From contig CAJUEY010000024.1 of the NCBI GenBank assembly GCA_910585825.1, positions 1-49,466 on the forward strand: a stretch of DNA of 49,466 bases. The letters are read 5' to 3'. The notes under the pieces are model-generated. The model saw nothing but the letters and a program-made list of their open reading frames with translations. It was not told the DNA's origin and ran no database searches. Every line of letters begins with the position of its first letter. Position 1 is the stretch's first letter. The stretch is from an uncultured Lachnospiraceae bacterium. Its GTDB lineage: Bacteria; Bacillota; Clostridia; Lachnospirales; Lachnospiraceae. The position numbers and the translations under genes are program-made. Shown here one piece after another: positions 17,062 to 25,402 of the stretch.

Positions 17062-17767
17062 TGTGATATCCCTTTCCCCAGGCTGTTTTAATCAAAACAG
17101 GATTTTTGGGGTCCCTTTCTATTTTCTGACGTAAATTTCGGATATGTACCATAACCGTGTTGTTGGCGCCGTAATAATAAGGTTCCTGCCAGATGGCCTC
17201 ATAGAGCCGCTGGGCAGAAAAAATCTGACGACGGTTTATCAAAAGTAATTTTAACATTTCATATTCAGTGCTTGTCAGGTCAATGCGTTTTCCGTTCTGG
17301 TACACTTCTTCCCGTTCTAAATTTATTTTTAATCCGTGGCAGGAAATCTGTTCCGAAACAGCGGCGGAGTATTGATCCTGTTTGCCCTGATAGACTTGAT
17401 AACGGCGGATCAATGCTTTTGCCCGGCTGATTAGCTCCGGATAGGAAAAGGGCTTTTCCAGATAATCGTCTCCGCCGCTGGAAAAACCAAGAATCTTATC
17501 ACTGTCGGTGGTCCGGGCGCTTAAGAAAAGAATGGGGGTGTTGCTGATGCTCCGGATATTCTGACAGGTTTCATACCCATTCATATCCGGCATCATAATA
17601 TCCAGTATGATCAGGTCAAAGTTCTGCTTTTGGATTTTTTCCAGTGCAGTTGTTCCGTTTTTGGCCTCGGTGACAAGAAAGCCTTCTCCTGTCAGAAGTA
17701 TCTTGATGATCTCGCGGATTTCCGGATTGTCGTCTGCAATTAAAATATGCGGCGCATTCTGCGTCAT
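17054..17767 (-). CDS. OmpR/PhoB-family response regulator
   Basis: 237 residues. Receiver domain with acidic pocket ADDN, phospho-acceptor Asp56 (LIILDIMMPDMNG), LSART switch and DYLEKPF lysine. The DNA-binding winged helix is complete (IDLTSTEYEMLKLL, NTVMVHIRNLRQKI, AWGKGYHID). ATG at 17767 is preceded by AAAGGAG. It is divergent from the YfhO-family gene at 17919, with ~130 bases between them, so that membrane protein is a plausible target (inference from position only). Confidence 0.95.
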   Translation of the reverse strand: MTQNAPHILIADDNPEIREIIKILLTGEGFLVTEAKNGTTALEKIQKQNFDLIILDIMMPDMNGYETCQNIRSISNTPILFLSARTTDSDKILGFSSGGDDYLEKPFSYPELISRAKALIRRYQVYQGKQDQYSAAVSEQISCHGLKINLEREEVYQNGKRIDLTSTEYEMLKLLLINRRQIFSAQRLYEAIWQEPYYYGANNTVMVHIRNLRQKIERDPKNPVLIKTAWGKGYHID

Positions 17768-17918
17768 AGTATCATGCTCCTTTCTCTTTTCTGCGCATCT
17801 TTCATTTATTATACAATATTTAAAAAAAAAATAGGAAATTCTTTAGAAACCTTAAGAAATGCTTTATGTGATTTTTAAGAGGAGGGGAATATCATAAATG
17901 TCAGGAGGCGTATTTACC

Positions 17919-20504
17919 ATGAAGATAAAAAATAAGACATATGTTTTTCTGACGGCAGTTGTTTTTTTGGCAGTCTGGTGTTTTGCGGGGCGCAATGGAT
18001 TGTTTGCATCCTGGGGAGACTGGAGCAGCCAGCACAGTGTGATACCAGATTATTTTAGACAGCAGTTTTACGATACGGGGCGGTTCTTCCCGGAATTTGC
18101 AGCAGGACTGGGAGGAGGACAAAATATCTATCATTTTTCCTATTATGGGCTGTACAGTCCCTTGATCTGGCCCTCTTATCTGCTGCCTTTTGTAAAAATG
18201 AGCGATTATCTTATGGCAATCTGTATTCTGAGTCTTCTGGCATCGGTTTTGTTGATGCACTACTGGCTGAAGACCCATGGATTTTCTGCAGAAACAGCGC
18301 TTTTGGTTTCGATTTTATTCCTTCTGGCAGCCCCTATGATTTATCAGTCGCATCGTCAGGTGATGTTTGTAGATTACATGCCGTTTTTGTGCATGGCTTT
18401 GATTGGAGTGGATCGGTATTGGAAAAAGGGAAAGACGGGGCTTTACATTGCGGGAGTATTTGGCATGGTGACGACCAGTTTTTATTTCAGTATTGCGGGA
18501 ATTTTTGCCCTGCTTCTGTATGGAATCACCAGATACCAAAAGACAGAAGGAAAAGGAAGACTTTTTCGGCTTTTTCTTCCGGTGGCGATTGCAGTTGCTT
18601 CTGCCGGCATTTTGTTAGTTCCAACGGCATATGCGCTGTTTGCAAGGAGCAGCAGTACAAAAAAAGATTCTCTGAGTTCTTTGTTTCTGCCGGATTTCTC
18701 CGTTGCGCGTTTTGCTTACAGCGGATATGGGATCGGGCTTACAGTTGGAATCCTGATAGTTTTATTTCTGGGGCTTTTCTGTAAAAAGAAGGGAGAGAGG
18801 CTTTTGTCGGCGGGATGTCTTGCGGTAATTTCGATTCCGTTTTTTTCCTGGCTGTTTAATGGAGGGCTTTATGTCAGAGAAAAATCGCTGATTCCGTTTT
18901 TGCCGGTGTTGTGCTATCTTGCGGCGGAAATTCTGGAACAGATCAGGAAAAAAGAAATATCTCTGCGGCACTGTGCGGCGGGATATTTGATGGCGGCGCT
19001 TTGGTGCGCGATTGCCGTGATTTCTCAAACAGAAGAGTTTACGGGAGAATATGCAATGGTATTTCTGGAGCTTTTGTTTCTTCCTGTCTTTGCTTTTCTG
19101 TACCGGAAAACAAAGCGTCTGCCTATGCTCCTTTTACCGTCCTTTCTCTTTCTGACAGTGATAGGCATATATCTGAACGGATTTGGAACGGAGCAGATTG
19201 AGGAAGAATTTTATGAAAGTGTGACGGATGCATCCTGGAAAGAAGAGATTTCCGATATTCTGGCACAGGACAGAGGACTGTTCCGGCTGGAGCAGAAAGG
19301 AAATCACGAAGAGAAAATGGCGAATATCAACCGGATCTGGGATGCGCGTCAATGGACTACGTCAATGTATTCTTCCACATATCAGGATGCTTATAAAAAT
19401 TTTCGGGAACATATTTTTCAGACAGAGCAGTCCTTTCGGAACTGCCTGATGCAGTCAGGATCAGAAAATCCTTTGTTTCAGAAATTTATGGGAGTAAAAT
19501 ATCTGGTGGGAGAGTCTGCTGAAAATTCCTCTGCGCCGTGGGAAGGTTCAAAAGAAACGGAGAGTGTAACTGCTGATATTAACGAGTATGCAGCGCCTGT
19601 CATTTATGCTACGGACAAAGTGATTTCCCAAACAGAATATCAGAAACTGTCATTTCCTTACAATCAGACAACGCTGATGCAGTACGCTGTGGTGGAAAAA
19701 GAAAATGCTGTGGAAGAGGCAGAGCCTTCTTCTGACGTATGGGAAAGCGGCGTTTTGTTTCCGGAGAGTTCTGCCGTACATAAGACAAATGACGGTTATC
19801 GTATTCAGGCCAAAAAGGCAGTACAGACGTCTCTGATGATTCCAAAACGGGGAGCGGATGCCTCAAAAGAGCAGCTTTTGTATATACAGTTTGATGTCGA
19901 AAATCATAAAAGCTCCAGAGATGTGATTGTGGAAATTTCTGAGATACGCAACAAACTCAGCGCAGAAAGCCACATTTATTATAATGGGAATACAACCTTT
20001 ACTTATGTGCTGAAACTGGAGAAAAATCAAAAAGAGGCTGCAGTGACATTTGGAAAAGGAGAGTATTCGATTTCAAATATCAGAAGCTTTTTGGGAAATA
20101 GTTCTATTTTGGAAGAAGATGATTTGTATCAGTCTGTTTTTTCTCCAAACTGGTCTTTGACAAAGGGAAATCAGATCTGTGGAGAAATATATGCAGATCG
20201 GGAAGGATATTTGATTACCTCCATTCCTTATGATAAAGGATTTGAAATCTGGATAGACGGAAAGAAAAGGGATAGTGAGATTGTGAATACGGCATTTTTA
20301 GGAGCCGTTCTTCCAAAAGGAGATCACAGCATTGAAATTGTCTATCATTCACCGGGCATTTTGTTAGGAAAAATATTCTCCTGTCTTGGGTTTGCATTTT
20401 GGGGAACGGCTGCAGTTATGGAGAGAAGTAGAAAATATGTGTCTTCTGTTTTATTTGGTTACAACTTTCTAACATTTTTCCTATATAATAGAAAAAAACA
20501 GTAA
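17919..20504 (+). CDS. YfhO-family multi-spanning membrane protein
   Basis: About 861 residues. Two in-frame starts, each with a GGAGG site: 17898 (MSGGVFTMKIK) and 17919 (MKIKNKTYVF). I prefer 17919 because it gives a typical start just before the first helix. Around eleven to twelve helices fill the first ~430 residues; the luminal-loop motif GDWSSQHSVIPDYFRQQFYD and the GLGGGQNIYHFSYYG segment match the YfhO family, a GT-C-like fold linked to glycosylation of teichoic acids or lipid-linked sugars. A ~400-residue extracellular part follows, ending with a helix near LGKIFSCLGFAFWGTAAVM. The exact sugar transfer is not shown by sequence. Confidence 0.87.
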   Translation: MKIKNKTYVFLTAVVFLAVWCFAGRNGLFASWGDWSSQHSVIPDYFRQQFYDTGRFFPEFAAGLGGGQNIYHFSYYGLYSPLIWPSYLLPFVKMSDYLMAICILSLLASVLLMHYWLKTHGFSAETALLVSILFLLAAPMIYQSHRQVMFVDYMPFLCMALIGVDRYWKKGKTGLYIAGVFGMVTTSFYFSIAGIFALLLYGITRYQKTEGKGRLFRLFLPVAIAVASAGILLVPTAYALFARSSSTKKDSLSSLFLPDFSVARFAYSGYGIGLTVGILIVLFLGLFCKKKGERLLSAGCLAVISIPFFSWLFNGGLYVREKSLIPFLPVLCYLAAEILEQIRKKEISLRHCAAGYLMAALWCAIAVISQTEEFTGEYAMVFLELLFLPVFAFLYRKTKRLPMLLLPSFLFLTVIGIYLNGFGTEQIEEEFYESVTDASWKEEISDILAQDRGLFRLEQKGNHEEKMANINRIWDARQWTTSMYSSTYQDAYKNFREHIFQTEQSFRNCLMQSGSENPLFQKFMGVKYLVGESAENSSAPWEGSKETESVTADINEYAAPVIYATDKVISQTEYQKLSFPYNQTTLMQYAVVEKENAVEEAEPSSDVWESGVLFPESSAVHKTNDGYRIQAKKAVQTSLMIPKRGADASKEQLLYIQFDVENHKSSRDVIVEISEIRNKLSAESHIYYNGNTTFTYVLKLEKNQKEAAVTFGKGEYSISNIRSFLGNSSILEEDDLYQSVFSPNWSLTKGNQICGEIYADREGYLITSIPYDKGFEIWIDGKKRDSEIVNTAFLGAVLPKGDHSIEIVYHSPGILLGKIFSCLGFAFWGTAAVMERSRKYVSSVLFGYNFLTFFLYNRKKQ

Positions 20505-20539
20505 CTATCCGACAGGTCTGTGCATTTATTGCACAGACC
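20484..20539 (+). promoter_or_regulatory. -10 element and leader hairpin before the split regulator gene
   Basis: TATAAT at 20484-20489 lies inside the last codons of the YfhO gene. About 26 bases on, a perfect ten-pair stem GGTCTGTGCA/TGCACAGACC with loop TTTAT (20515-20539) follows. Without a U-run it is not a clear terminator; it could protect the message or bind a regulator. Confidence 0.45.
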
Positions 20540-20588
20540 GCAAAAAATGATTTGGGAAAAGGGAAAACCTGTGGCAGAAGGAGTATTT

Positions 20589-21056
20589 ATGGCAGGCATA
20601 TTGATTGTAGAAGACGAAGAGCCCATTAACAGACTGATCAAACAAAATCTGGCATTATCCGGACACATCTGCGAGCAGATTTATGACGGAGAGGAGGCGA
20701 AAGCGCATCTTTTATCCGGCATCGTTTACGACTTGATCATTATGGATGTGATGCTTCCCCATATCGACGGCTTTTCCCTGATGCAGTATGCGAAGGATAT
20801 GCCGGTTATTTTTTTGACGGCGAAGAGCCAGCTGTCGGACAAGCTGACTGGACTGACCTCCGGCGCATGGGACGATCTGACAAAGCCTTTTGAGATGCCG
20901 GAGCTGATTGCCAGAGTTCATTTGGTTCTGGCGAAGACCCAAAAAGCGGAAAACAAGTTCTGCATGGAACAAACAGAGATAGATCTGAAGGCAAGAAAAG
21001 TGATGGTGGGCGGCAGGGAAATTGAGCTGGCCAAACAGGAATTTGAATTTCTATAA
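20589..21056 (+). pseudogene. Response regulator, N-terminal part of a split gene
   Basis: 156 codons from an ATG with GGAG five bases upstream. The receiver domain is complete: Asp53 in IIMDVMLPHIDG, FLTAKS switch, LTKPF lysine, although the usual GADDY reads GAWDD. The DNA-binding domain stops after its first strands (VGGREIELAKQEFEFL). The next expected residues, EFELLEVLILNRN, occur in frame-like continuity 3.8 kb away at 24821. So the gene was interrupted by inserted DNA, with the 9-base word GAATTTGAA at both junctions (21039-21047 and 24821-24829). A phosphorylatable receiver could still be made, but not a DNA-binding regulator. Confidence 0.85.
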
Positions 21057-21089
21057 ATTATGACCTCTTAACAGAGGTTGATTGCTTAT

Positions 21090-21109
21090 AAGGGCAAGAG
21101 CAAGGGCAG
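21090..21109 (+). repeat. Cassette-end direct repeat, left copy
   Basis: AAGGGCAAGAGCAAGGGCAG, matching 24724-24743 at 18 of 20 positions, in the same orientation. Internally it repeats the word CAAGGGCA-like twice, as recombinase arm sites often do. Confidence 0.55.
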
Positions 21110-21178
21110 GAAAATATTTTAACAAGATATAACGGAGTGTGGTAATCGGGAAACTTTTATTTTCGTATAGGAAACATG

Positions 21179-21213
21179 GCGGCAGAGGGTTAAAGCTCTG
21201 CCGCTTTTCTTTT
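21179..21213 (+). terminator. Strong terminator near the left end of the cassette
   Basis: Stem GCGGCAGAG (21179-21187), loop, CTCTGCCGC (21196-21204), then TTTTCTTTT. It has no gene directly upstream inside the cassette, which suggests that a gene originally preceding it was lost, or that it insulates the cassette. Confidence 0.8.
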
Positions 21214-21395
21214 CGAGGAGTTTTACCTAAACAATAAGGAGTGCGTTGACAATGAACGAAACAAAATGGATAATTTGCCCCATCTCCTTTTATCCTTTTT
21301 TCATGTGTGATTGTCCTTTTCTTTGCCCATTCTTATCTGTATATGCCGTCTCCTATAGGGGCATTTTTGCCATAATGTTTATCTGTTCAAAATTT

Positions 21396-21482
21396 ATGGC
21401 AGGCGGAAGCATCGGCCTGCCATATCTAAAGAAATCTTTATAGTTCTTACGGTTTTCTCTTTATACTTCCTCTTTATACTGA
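21396..21482 (+). promoter_or_regulatory. Hairpin and tandem repeat upstream of the cassette operon
   Basis: A perfect nine-pair stem ATGGCAGGC/GCCTGCCAT (21396-21423) is followed by two copies of CTCTTTATACT (21457-21467 and 21470-21480), 13 bases apart. The tandem repeat lies ~60 bases before the methyltransferase ATG and could be the binding site of the cassette's own response regulator, as tandem direct repeats are usual for OmpR-family proteins (inference). Confidence 0.4.
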
Positions 21483-21537
21483 AATCATCAAATAACAGCA
21501 TAACACGCTGAATTCATTATATGAGGAGGGACATCCT

Positions 21538-22140
21538 ATGTGGAAGTTTTTAAGAGAATACCTCAGTGCTCCGGACATGATCGGAGCTATTGCACCCAGC
21601 AGCAGACATCTTGCGGCGTCCATGACGGCTTCTATTGATTTCGATAAAGCGCACTGCATTGTAGAATACGGGGCAGGGACGGGTGTATTTACCAAAGTTG
21701 TGGCAGCAAGAAAAAGGCGGGACACGACTTATATCGTGATTGAACAGAATGACCGTTTTTACGAAATGCTGCGGAAACAGTTCCATGGAATGCCGGGAGT
21801 GGTGCTGATCCATGGAGATGCCGGAAATGTATGCGACTTCTTAAGAGAACAGGGGTTTCGGCATGCGGATTATATCATTTCTGGTCTGCCATTTACATCT
21901 CTTCCCCGGCAGGTGTCCCACAGGGTACTGTCACAGACCCAAAAGGCTATCGGAACCGAAGGCGTATTTACCACATTTCAGTATACGCTGTTGCGGAAAA
22001 CCTTTCTTGAAAATTATTTCAATATCCAGAGGATTGTACGGGTCTGGCGAAATCTGCCTCCGGCATATGTGCTGGACATGAAATTAAAATGCTGCCAGGG
22101 GAAGCAGACTTCTGCTGAAGGTGCGGTATGGACCAAATAA
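21538..22140 (+). CDS. SAM-dependent methyltransferase, phospholipid N-methyltransferase-like
   Basis: 200 residues, class I methyltransferase. SAM-binding motif I is VEYGAGTGVFTKVV (about 41-54), acidic end of strand 2 in VIEQND, motif II region IHGDAGNV, and a late ISGLPFTSLPR in the position of NPPY-like motifs. The start MWKFLREYLSAPDMIGAIAPSS is typical of short PmtA-like or KsgA-like proteins annotated as phospholipid methyltransferases. ATG follows GAGGAGGGACATCCT. It overlaps the membrane protein gene by 13 bases. Inference from the DedA-like neighbour and the two-component pair: modification of membrane lipids under envelope stress. An rRNA or small-molecule target cannot be excluded. 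Confidence 0.8.
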   Translation: MWKFLREYLSAPDMIGAIAPSSRHLAASMTASIDFDKAHCIVEYGAGTGVFTKVVAARKRRDTTYIVIEQNDRFYEMLRKQFHGMPGVVLIHGDAGNVCDFLREQGFRHADYIISGLPFTSLPRQVSHRVLSQTQKAIGTEGVFTTFQYTLLRKTFLENYFNIQRIVRVWRNLPPAYVLDMKLKCCQGKQTSAEGAVWTK

Positions 22141-22679
22141 TAGGGGATGTCGTTATGTGGTGTGTCTATTTTCTTGTTTGCGTGCTGCGTCCTATATGTG
22201 TTCCGGTGCCGGAAACTGCAGTGATACTGTGGGGAACCAGACAGATTGGCAGCCTGGGGGCCTTTTTCTTTGGGGTCATAGGCTCCGTGCTGGGATTGAT
22301 GATTATGTATTCCTTATCTTCACTGATTGCACATCGTATTTCAAAGGGGAGGAAAGAGAAAAGGCAGCTTGCGTGGTTAAAGCAGCTGACAGGGCGGTAT
22401 CGCGTTTGGATTCTTGGCGTACTGCTGATCGTTCCACTTGTGTCCGATGAAGTGCTCTGTGCAGGCTCTGCTTTTTTGAAAATACCATTGCCTCAGTTTC
22501 TGAAAATTGGTATAATTGCTAAGATCATATCCATCGGCATGATTGCCTTTTCGGGTTTTCTTGGCGACTTGTGCGGTCTGAGCCAATGGCAGATGATTGC
22601 TGTGGAGCTTCTGTCCATGTTCCTTGCCTCGGCAGTTCTGCAGCAGTTCTGCAGAAAGGGAGAAGCAAAGCTATCATGA
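22128..22679 (+). CDS. DedA/VTT-like small membrane protein
   Basis: 183 residues with about five hydrophobic segments. Features resembling the DedA/SNARE-associated (VTT) fold: an early re-entrant-like stretch CVLRPICVPVPETAVILWG, a Gly-rich FFFGVIGSVLGLMI, and a late FLKIPLPQFLKIGIIAKIIS similar to the conserved LP-x-FL-x-A...K block. DedA proteins translocate phospholipids and undecaprenyl phosphate. Family membership is by eye and moderately secure. Its start overlaps the methyltransferase end by 13 bases and its stop overlaps the regulator start as ATGA, so all four cassette genes are translationally coupled. Confidence 0.65.
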   Translation: MDQIIGDVVMWCVYFLVCVLRPICVPVPETAVILWGTRQIGSLGAFFFGVIGSVLGLMIMYSLSSLIAHRISKGRKEKRQLAWLKQLTGRYRVWILGVLLIVPLVSDEVLCAGSAFLKIPLPQFLKIGIIAKIISIGMIAFSGFLGDLCGLSQWQMIAVELLSMFLASAVLQQFCRKGEAKLS

Positions 22680-23359
22680 AAGAATTCATATTGGTTGTTG
22701 ACGATGATAAAGACATCCGCAGGCTTCTGGGCATCTATCTGGGCAATGAGGGCTACCATTACCTCGCCTGTGAAAATGCAGCGCAGGCGTTGGATATCCT
22801 GGAACACTATCAGGTAGACCTGATCCTGATGGACGTGATGATGCCGGGAATCGACGGCATCAGCGCCTGCCTGCAGATAAGGGAAAAAAGCAGAATGCCC
22901 ATTATATTCATGTCGGCAAAATCAGAAGACATAGACATCATACAGGGGCTTACGGTAGGGGGAGACGATTATGTGACCAAGCCCTTTCAGCCCATTGAGC
23001 TCCTCGCCCGCATCAAAGCCCAGCTCCGCCGCTATAAACAGTACAATGAGACGGAAAAGCCGGCGCATACGCTCCAGACGGAGGACCTGACGGTGGACAT
23101 GGAAAGCCGCCAGGTGTGGGTAAGCGGGCGGGAAGTGAGGTTGACGCGCAAGGAGTACGACATCCTGGAATATATGCTGCGGAATAAGGGGCAGGTGCTG
23201 ACCATGGCGCAGATTTATGAAGCGGTATGGCATGAAGACTTCTTCTGTTCGGAAAATGCGGTGATGATGCATATCGCCAATCTCCGCAATAAACTGAACT
23301 GGGACAATGTCCATTCGGATTTTATCAAGACCTGTTGGGGAAGAGGGTATCAGATATGA
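22676..23359 (+). CDS. VanR-like OmpR-family response regulator
   Basis: 228 residues from the ATG at 22676, inside an ATGA overlap with the preceding gene; the frame is open further upstream but the receiver begins at MKEFILVVDDDKD. Phospho-acceptor Asp53 (LILMDVMMPGIDG), MSAKS switch, DYVTKPF lysine. Complete winged helix with VRLTRKEYDILEYM, AVMMHIANLRNKL and CWGRGYQI, wording close to VanR-type regulators. It is translated together with the kinase (another ATGA overlap at 23356). Codon use is visibly G/C-rich at third positions compared with the regulators outside the cassette. Confidence 0.94.
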   Translation: MKEFILVVDDDKDIRRLLGIYLGNEGYHYLACENAAQALDILEHYQVDLILMDVMMPGIDGISACLQIREKSRMPIIFMSAKSEDIDIIQGLTVGGDDYVTKPFQPIELLARIKAQLRRYKQYNETEKPAHTLQTEDLTVDMESRQVWVSGREVRLTRKEYDILEYMLRNKGQVLTMAQIYEAVWHEDFFCSENAVMMHIANLRNKLNWDNVHSDFIKTCWGRGYQI

Positions 23360-24537
23360 CGGTATTACAAATAATACCAAACTATATTTTAATCAACGGC
23401 ATTGTCATCGCAGGAACGGTTTTCGTGATTTTCCTGGTTTACAGAAGACTGTCCTCCTCATACCAAAAACGCCTCACGGCATATTTCCTGAAGGCAGCCT
23501 GCGTCTCCCTTGCCATCAGCCTGGTGGTGTTGGCGGTGGTGCTGTCCATGATGCAGTTTCTGCTCCATTCCGGGCTGTGGGATTATTTTCATGATCTGGG
23601 CTATAAATACCTCATTGCCGCCGAATATCTCCCGTCGGTGGTGGCAGTGGCGCTTACCGTGATATGCTTTATTGTCTCCTTTTCCGTCAGAATCAACCGC
23701 AGGGTCAGGTATGTGGAGTATCTGTCCCAGGAAATCCAGAAGATCCGGGAGGAGGGCTTTGGAAGGACCATGGAGCTGCAGGGGGACGATGAAATCACCC
23801 GGCTGTGCGCCGTCATCAACGAGATGTCCGTCCAGCTCAGAGAAAAGGAGGAGAGGGAAAAAAGGCAGCAACAGAGTAAGAATGAACTGATTACCAATGT
23901 CTCCCATGATCTGCGCAGTCCTCTTACCTCGATTATCGGCTATGTGGAGCTGCTGAAGGAGACGGGGCCTGAAGACCGGCAGCGCTTTGATGAATACATT
24001 GAAGTGGTAGAGCGACGTCTGACGGGGCTTAACGGGCTGATCAACGAACTGTTTGAATATACAAAGCTAAACTCCGCCGACCAGTTTCCTGACATGGAGA
24101 AAAGGGATGTGCTGGAACTGCTGCGGCATATCCTTTATGAATATAAAATTCTAATGGAAGCAGAGAGCCTGACGCTTTCATGGCAGCTGGGGGCGAAAAG
24201 CTATGCCACCTATATCAATACGCAGCAGATGGTACGGGTGTTTCAGAATCTGTTGGACAATGCCCGCAGATATGCCGATCGTTTGGCTCCGGTAACCGTG
24301 ACGGCACAGGACACGGGCCGACTCCATATCTGTATCACGAACCGATTGACAGATGCTCACAGCATTGAGCCTGACCGAATCTTTGAGCGCTTCTACTGTG
24401 GAGACCGGGCCAGAAGCACCCCCCAAAGCTCCGGGCTGGGGCTTGCCATTGTAAAACGCATCGTGGAACTCCACGGGGGCAAGGTCGATGCATCGTTACG
24501 GGGACAAGAACTGTCCGTCCATCTGTTTCTCAAATAA
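23356..24537 (+). CDS. VanS-like sensor histidine kinase
   Basis: 393 residues from the ATG at 23356 in the ATGA overlap with the regulator stop. Membrane helices at about 11-29, 46-68 and 92-112, so the outside part is short. A HAMP-like linker leads to HisKA with His184 (NVSHDLRSPLTSIIGYVELL). The ATPase domain has the N box (NLLDNARRYADR) and G2 box (SSGLGLAIVKRIVELHGG); the G1 box is weak (TNRLTDAHSIEPDRIFERFY). It matches the VanS-like group associated with cell-wall or lipid II stress. No resistance ligase genes accompany it; the methyltransferase and DedA-like protein are the likely outputs. Confidence 0.93.
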   Translation: MTVLQIIPNYILINGIVIAGTVFVIFLVYRRLSSSYQKRLTAYFLKAACVSLAISLVVLAVVLSMMQFLLHSGLWDYFHDLGYKYLIAAEYLPSVVAVALTVICFIVSFSVRINRRVRYVEYLSQEIQKIREEGFGRTMELQGDDEITRLCAVINEMSVQLREKEEREKRQQQSKNELITNVSHDLRSPLTSIIGYVELLKETGPEDRQRFDEYIEVVERRLTGLNGLINELFEYTKLNSADQFPDMEKRDVLELLRHILYEYKILMEAESLTLSWQLGAKSYATYINTQQMVRVFQNLLDNARRYADRLAPVTVTAQDTGRLHICITNRLTDAHSIEPDRIFERFYCGDRARSTPQSSGLGLAIVKRIVELHGGKVDASLRGQELSVHLFLK

Positions 24538-24723
24538 AAGAAAAAGCGCAATTAGAAAAAATCTGTATGTACCGCGGCGAAAAAGGCATGTTGTTTCTGA
24601 GGTTTACAGTTTGCCGAGGACAGAAGAAACGCCCGAAAGCTACAAGGGAGACGAAGCGTACTTCCGCAAGGCTGATGGATGGTAGTCGGCGGGGAATAAA
24701 AATTTGCCCTTGTTTCGGCTCGT

Positions 24724-24743
24724 AAGGGCAAAAACAAGGGCAG
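24724..24743 (+). repeat. Cassette-end direct repeat, right copy
   Basis: AAGGGCAAAAACAAGGGCAG. The upstream bases TGCCCTTGTTT (24705-24715) are the exact inverted complement of AAACAAGGGCA (24732-24742), so this end also forms a hairpin. Confidence 0.55.
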
Positions 24744-24820
24744 ATAGATAAGGTTTGAGCGTTAGACAGGCGTAATGCCTTGAAAATGCAGGGATTTCAG
24801 AGGGTTTGATAGGTAAATAA

Positions 24821-24880
24821 GAATTTGAACTGCTGGAGGTCTTGATTTTAAATAGGAATATTGCTCTTTCCAGAGAAAAA
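24821..24880 (+). pseudogene. Response regulator, displaced fragment of the split gene
   Basis: Twenty codons starting at GAATTTGAA read EFELLEVLILNRN and on to ALSREK, the helix 1-2 region of an OmpR winged helix, exactly what follows the break at 21047. After SREK the frame meets a stop (RPLPG-stop), so a second deletion or rearrangement removed the recognition helix and wing. This fragment shows where the inserted cassette ends. Confidence 0.75.
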
Positions 24881-25359
24881 CGGCCGTTACCGGGATAACG
24901 TAGTGGAGTTTTTGTTTGAAGGGTATCAGACGTATTATAAGACGCAGAACGTTGTCCTTTTTCTGGAAAAAACAGAAGAAAAGGAAGAAGATTTTCTATT
25001 TGAGTCTGGATTGGGAAACCGGCGAGATCAGCGATTATGTCTGGTCGGAGCGCAATTTGCCGGAGTAAGAAGAAAGAAGGTGTATGAAACGGCGGAAATA
25101 CGAGCTGCAGACAGAGCGAAAGAGCTAAAAAAATCAGTATGAGAGAGTGTAATATAAAGTGGGGTACATGAAAAGAAAGGGATCGAAAGAATTATTCTTT
25201 AAGAATTATTTTACCAATAACGTAGAGAATTGAAAGACTTTCATTACTATTTGTGCCGCCAACTAAAAAGCGGCGGAATGGAGATTTACATGAGCAGATG
25301 CTGCGACTATTGTTGCGCTTCTCTATATGATGTATTCTGAAATTTCAGATTTTGAATTA
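24881..25359 (+). other. Degenerate stretch with short reading frames
   Basis: No intact gene. One open frame from 24861 to 25142 (TTG start) reads NGRYRDNVVEFLFEGYQTYY and continues rich in Glu and Lys; in another frame IFYLSLDWETGEISDYVW looks protein-like and ends at a stop near 25056. This suggests frameshifted remains of a gene I do not recognise. A short ORF MSRCCDYCCASLYDVF (ATG at 25291, GGAG upstream) is Cys-rich, but nothing supports it as a gene. A CCGCC/GGCGG stem lies near 25262-25281. Confidence 0.35.
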
Positions 25360-25400
25360 AAATCGGCATAACCCTTGAAAATACCGGGGTGTGCCGATTT
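25360..25400. terminator. Bidirectional terminator-like hairpin
   Basis: Nine-pair stem AAATCGGCA/TGCCGATTT enclosing further pairing ACCC/GGGT. A/T-rich arms at both ends allow termination in either direction. It ends the truncated PadR gene on the minus strand. Confidence 0.65.
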
Positions 25401-25402
25401 CT

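Larger units (their letters stand above)
21048..24820 (+). mobile_element. Inserted accessory cassette inside a response-regulator gene
   Basis: About 3.77 kb separating the two parts of one regulator gene. Cargo: methyltransferase, DedA-like membrane protein, VanR-like regulator, VanS-like kinase. Base use differs visibly: the 60-base line at 23041 is ~58% GC, while 19201 in the host gene before it is ~38%. Both ends carry a direct repeat AAGGGCAARARCAAGGGCAG (21090-21109 and 24724-24743). No integrase or transposase is present, so it is a remnant or was mobilised in trans. Non-coding parts: 21057-21537 holds a terminator and a hairpin; 24538-24820 holds the repeat, its inverted copy (TGCCCTTGTTT at 24705) and no gene that I can name. 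Confidence 0.6.

Noticed and set aside
21246..21443. Hydrophobic 65-codon ORF (MNETKWIICPIS...) in the left part of the cassette
   Set aside because: AAGGAG lies upstream, but the composition is odd (many Cys/Phe/Pro), the ORF spans a hairpin and resembles no family. A leader peptide is possible but unsupported.
24541..24737. ORFs on both strands at the right end of the cassette
   Set aside because: No ribosome site and no family match; they overlap the inverted and direct repeats and look non-coding or degraded.
25291..25341. Cys-rich micro-ORF MSRCCDYCCASLYDVF with a GGAG site
   Set aside because: Only 16 codons in a degraded stretch, with no processing or transport genes nearby; probably chance.
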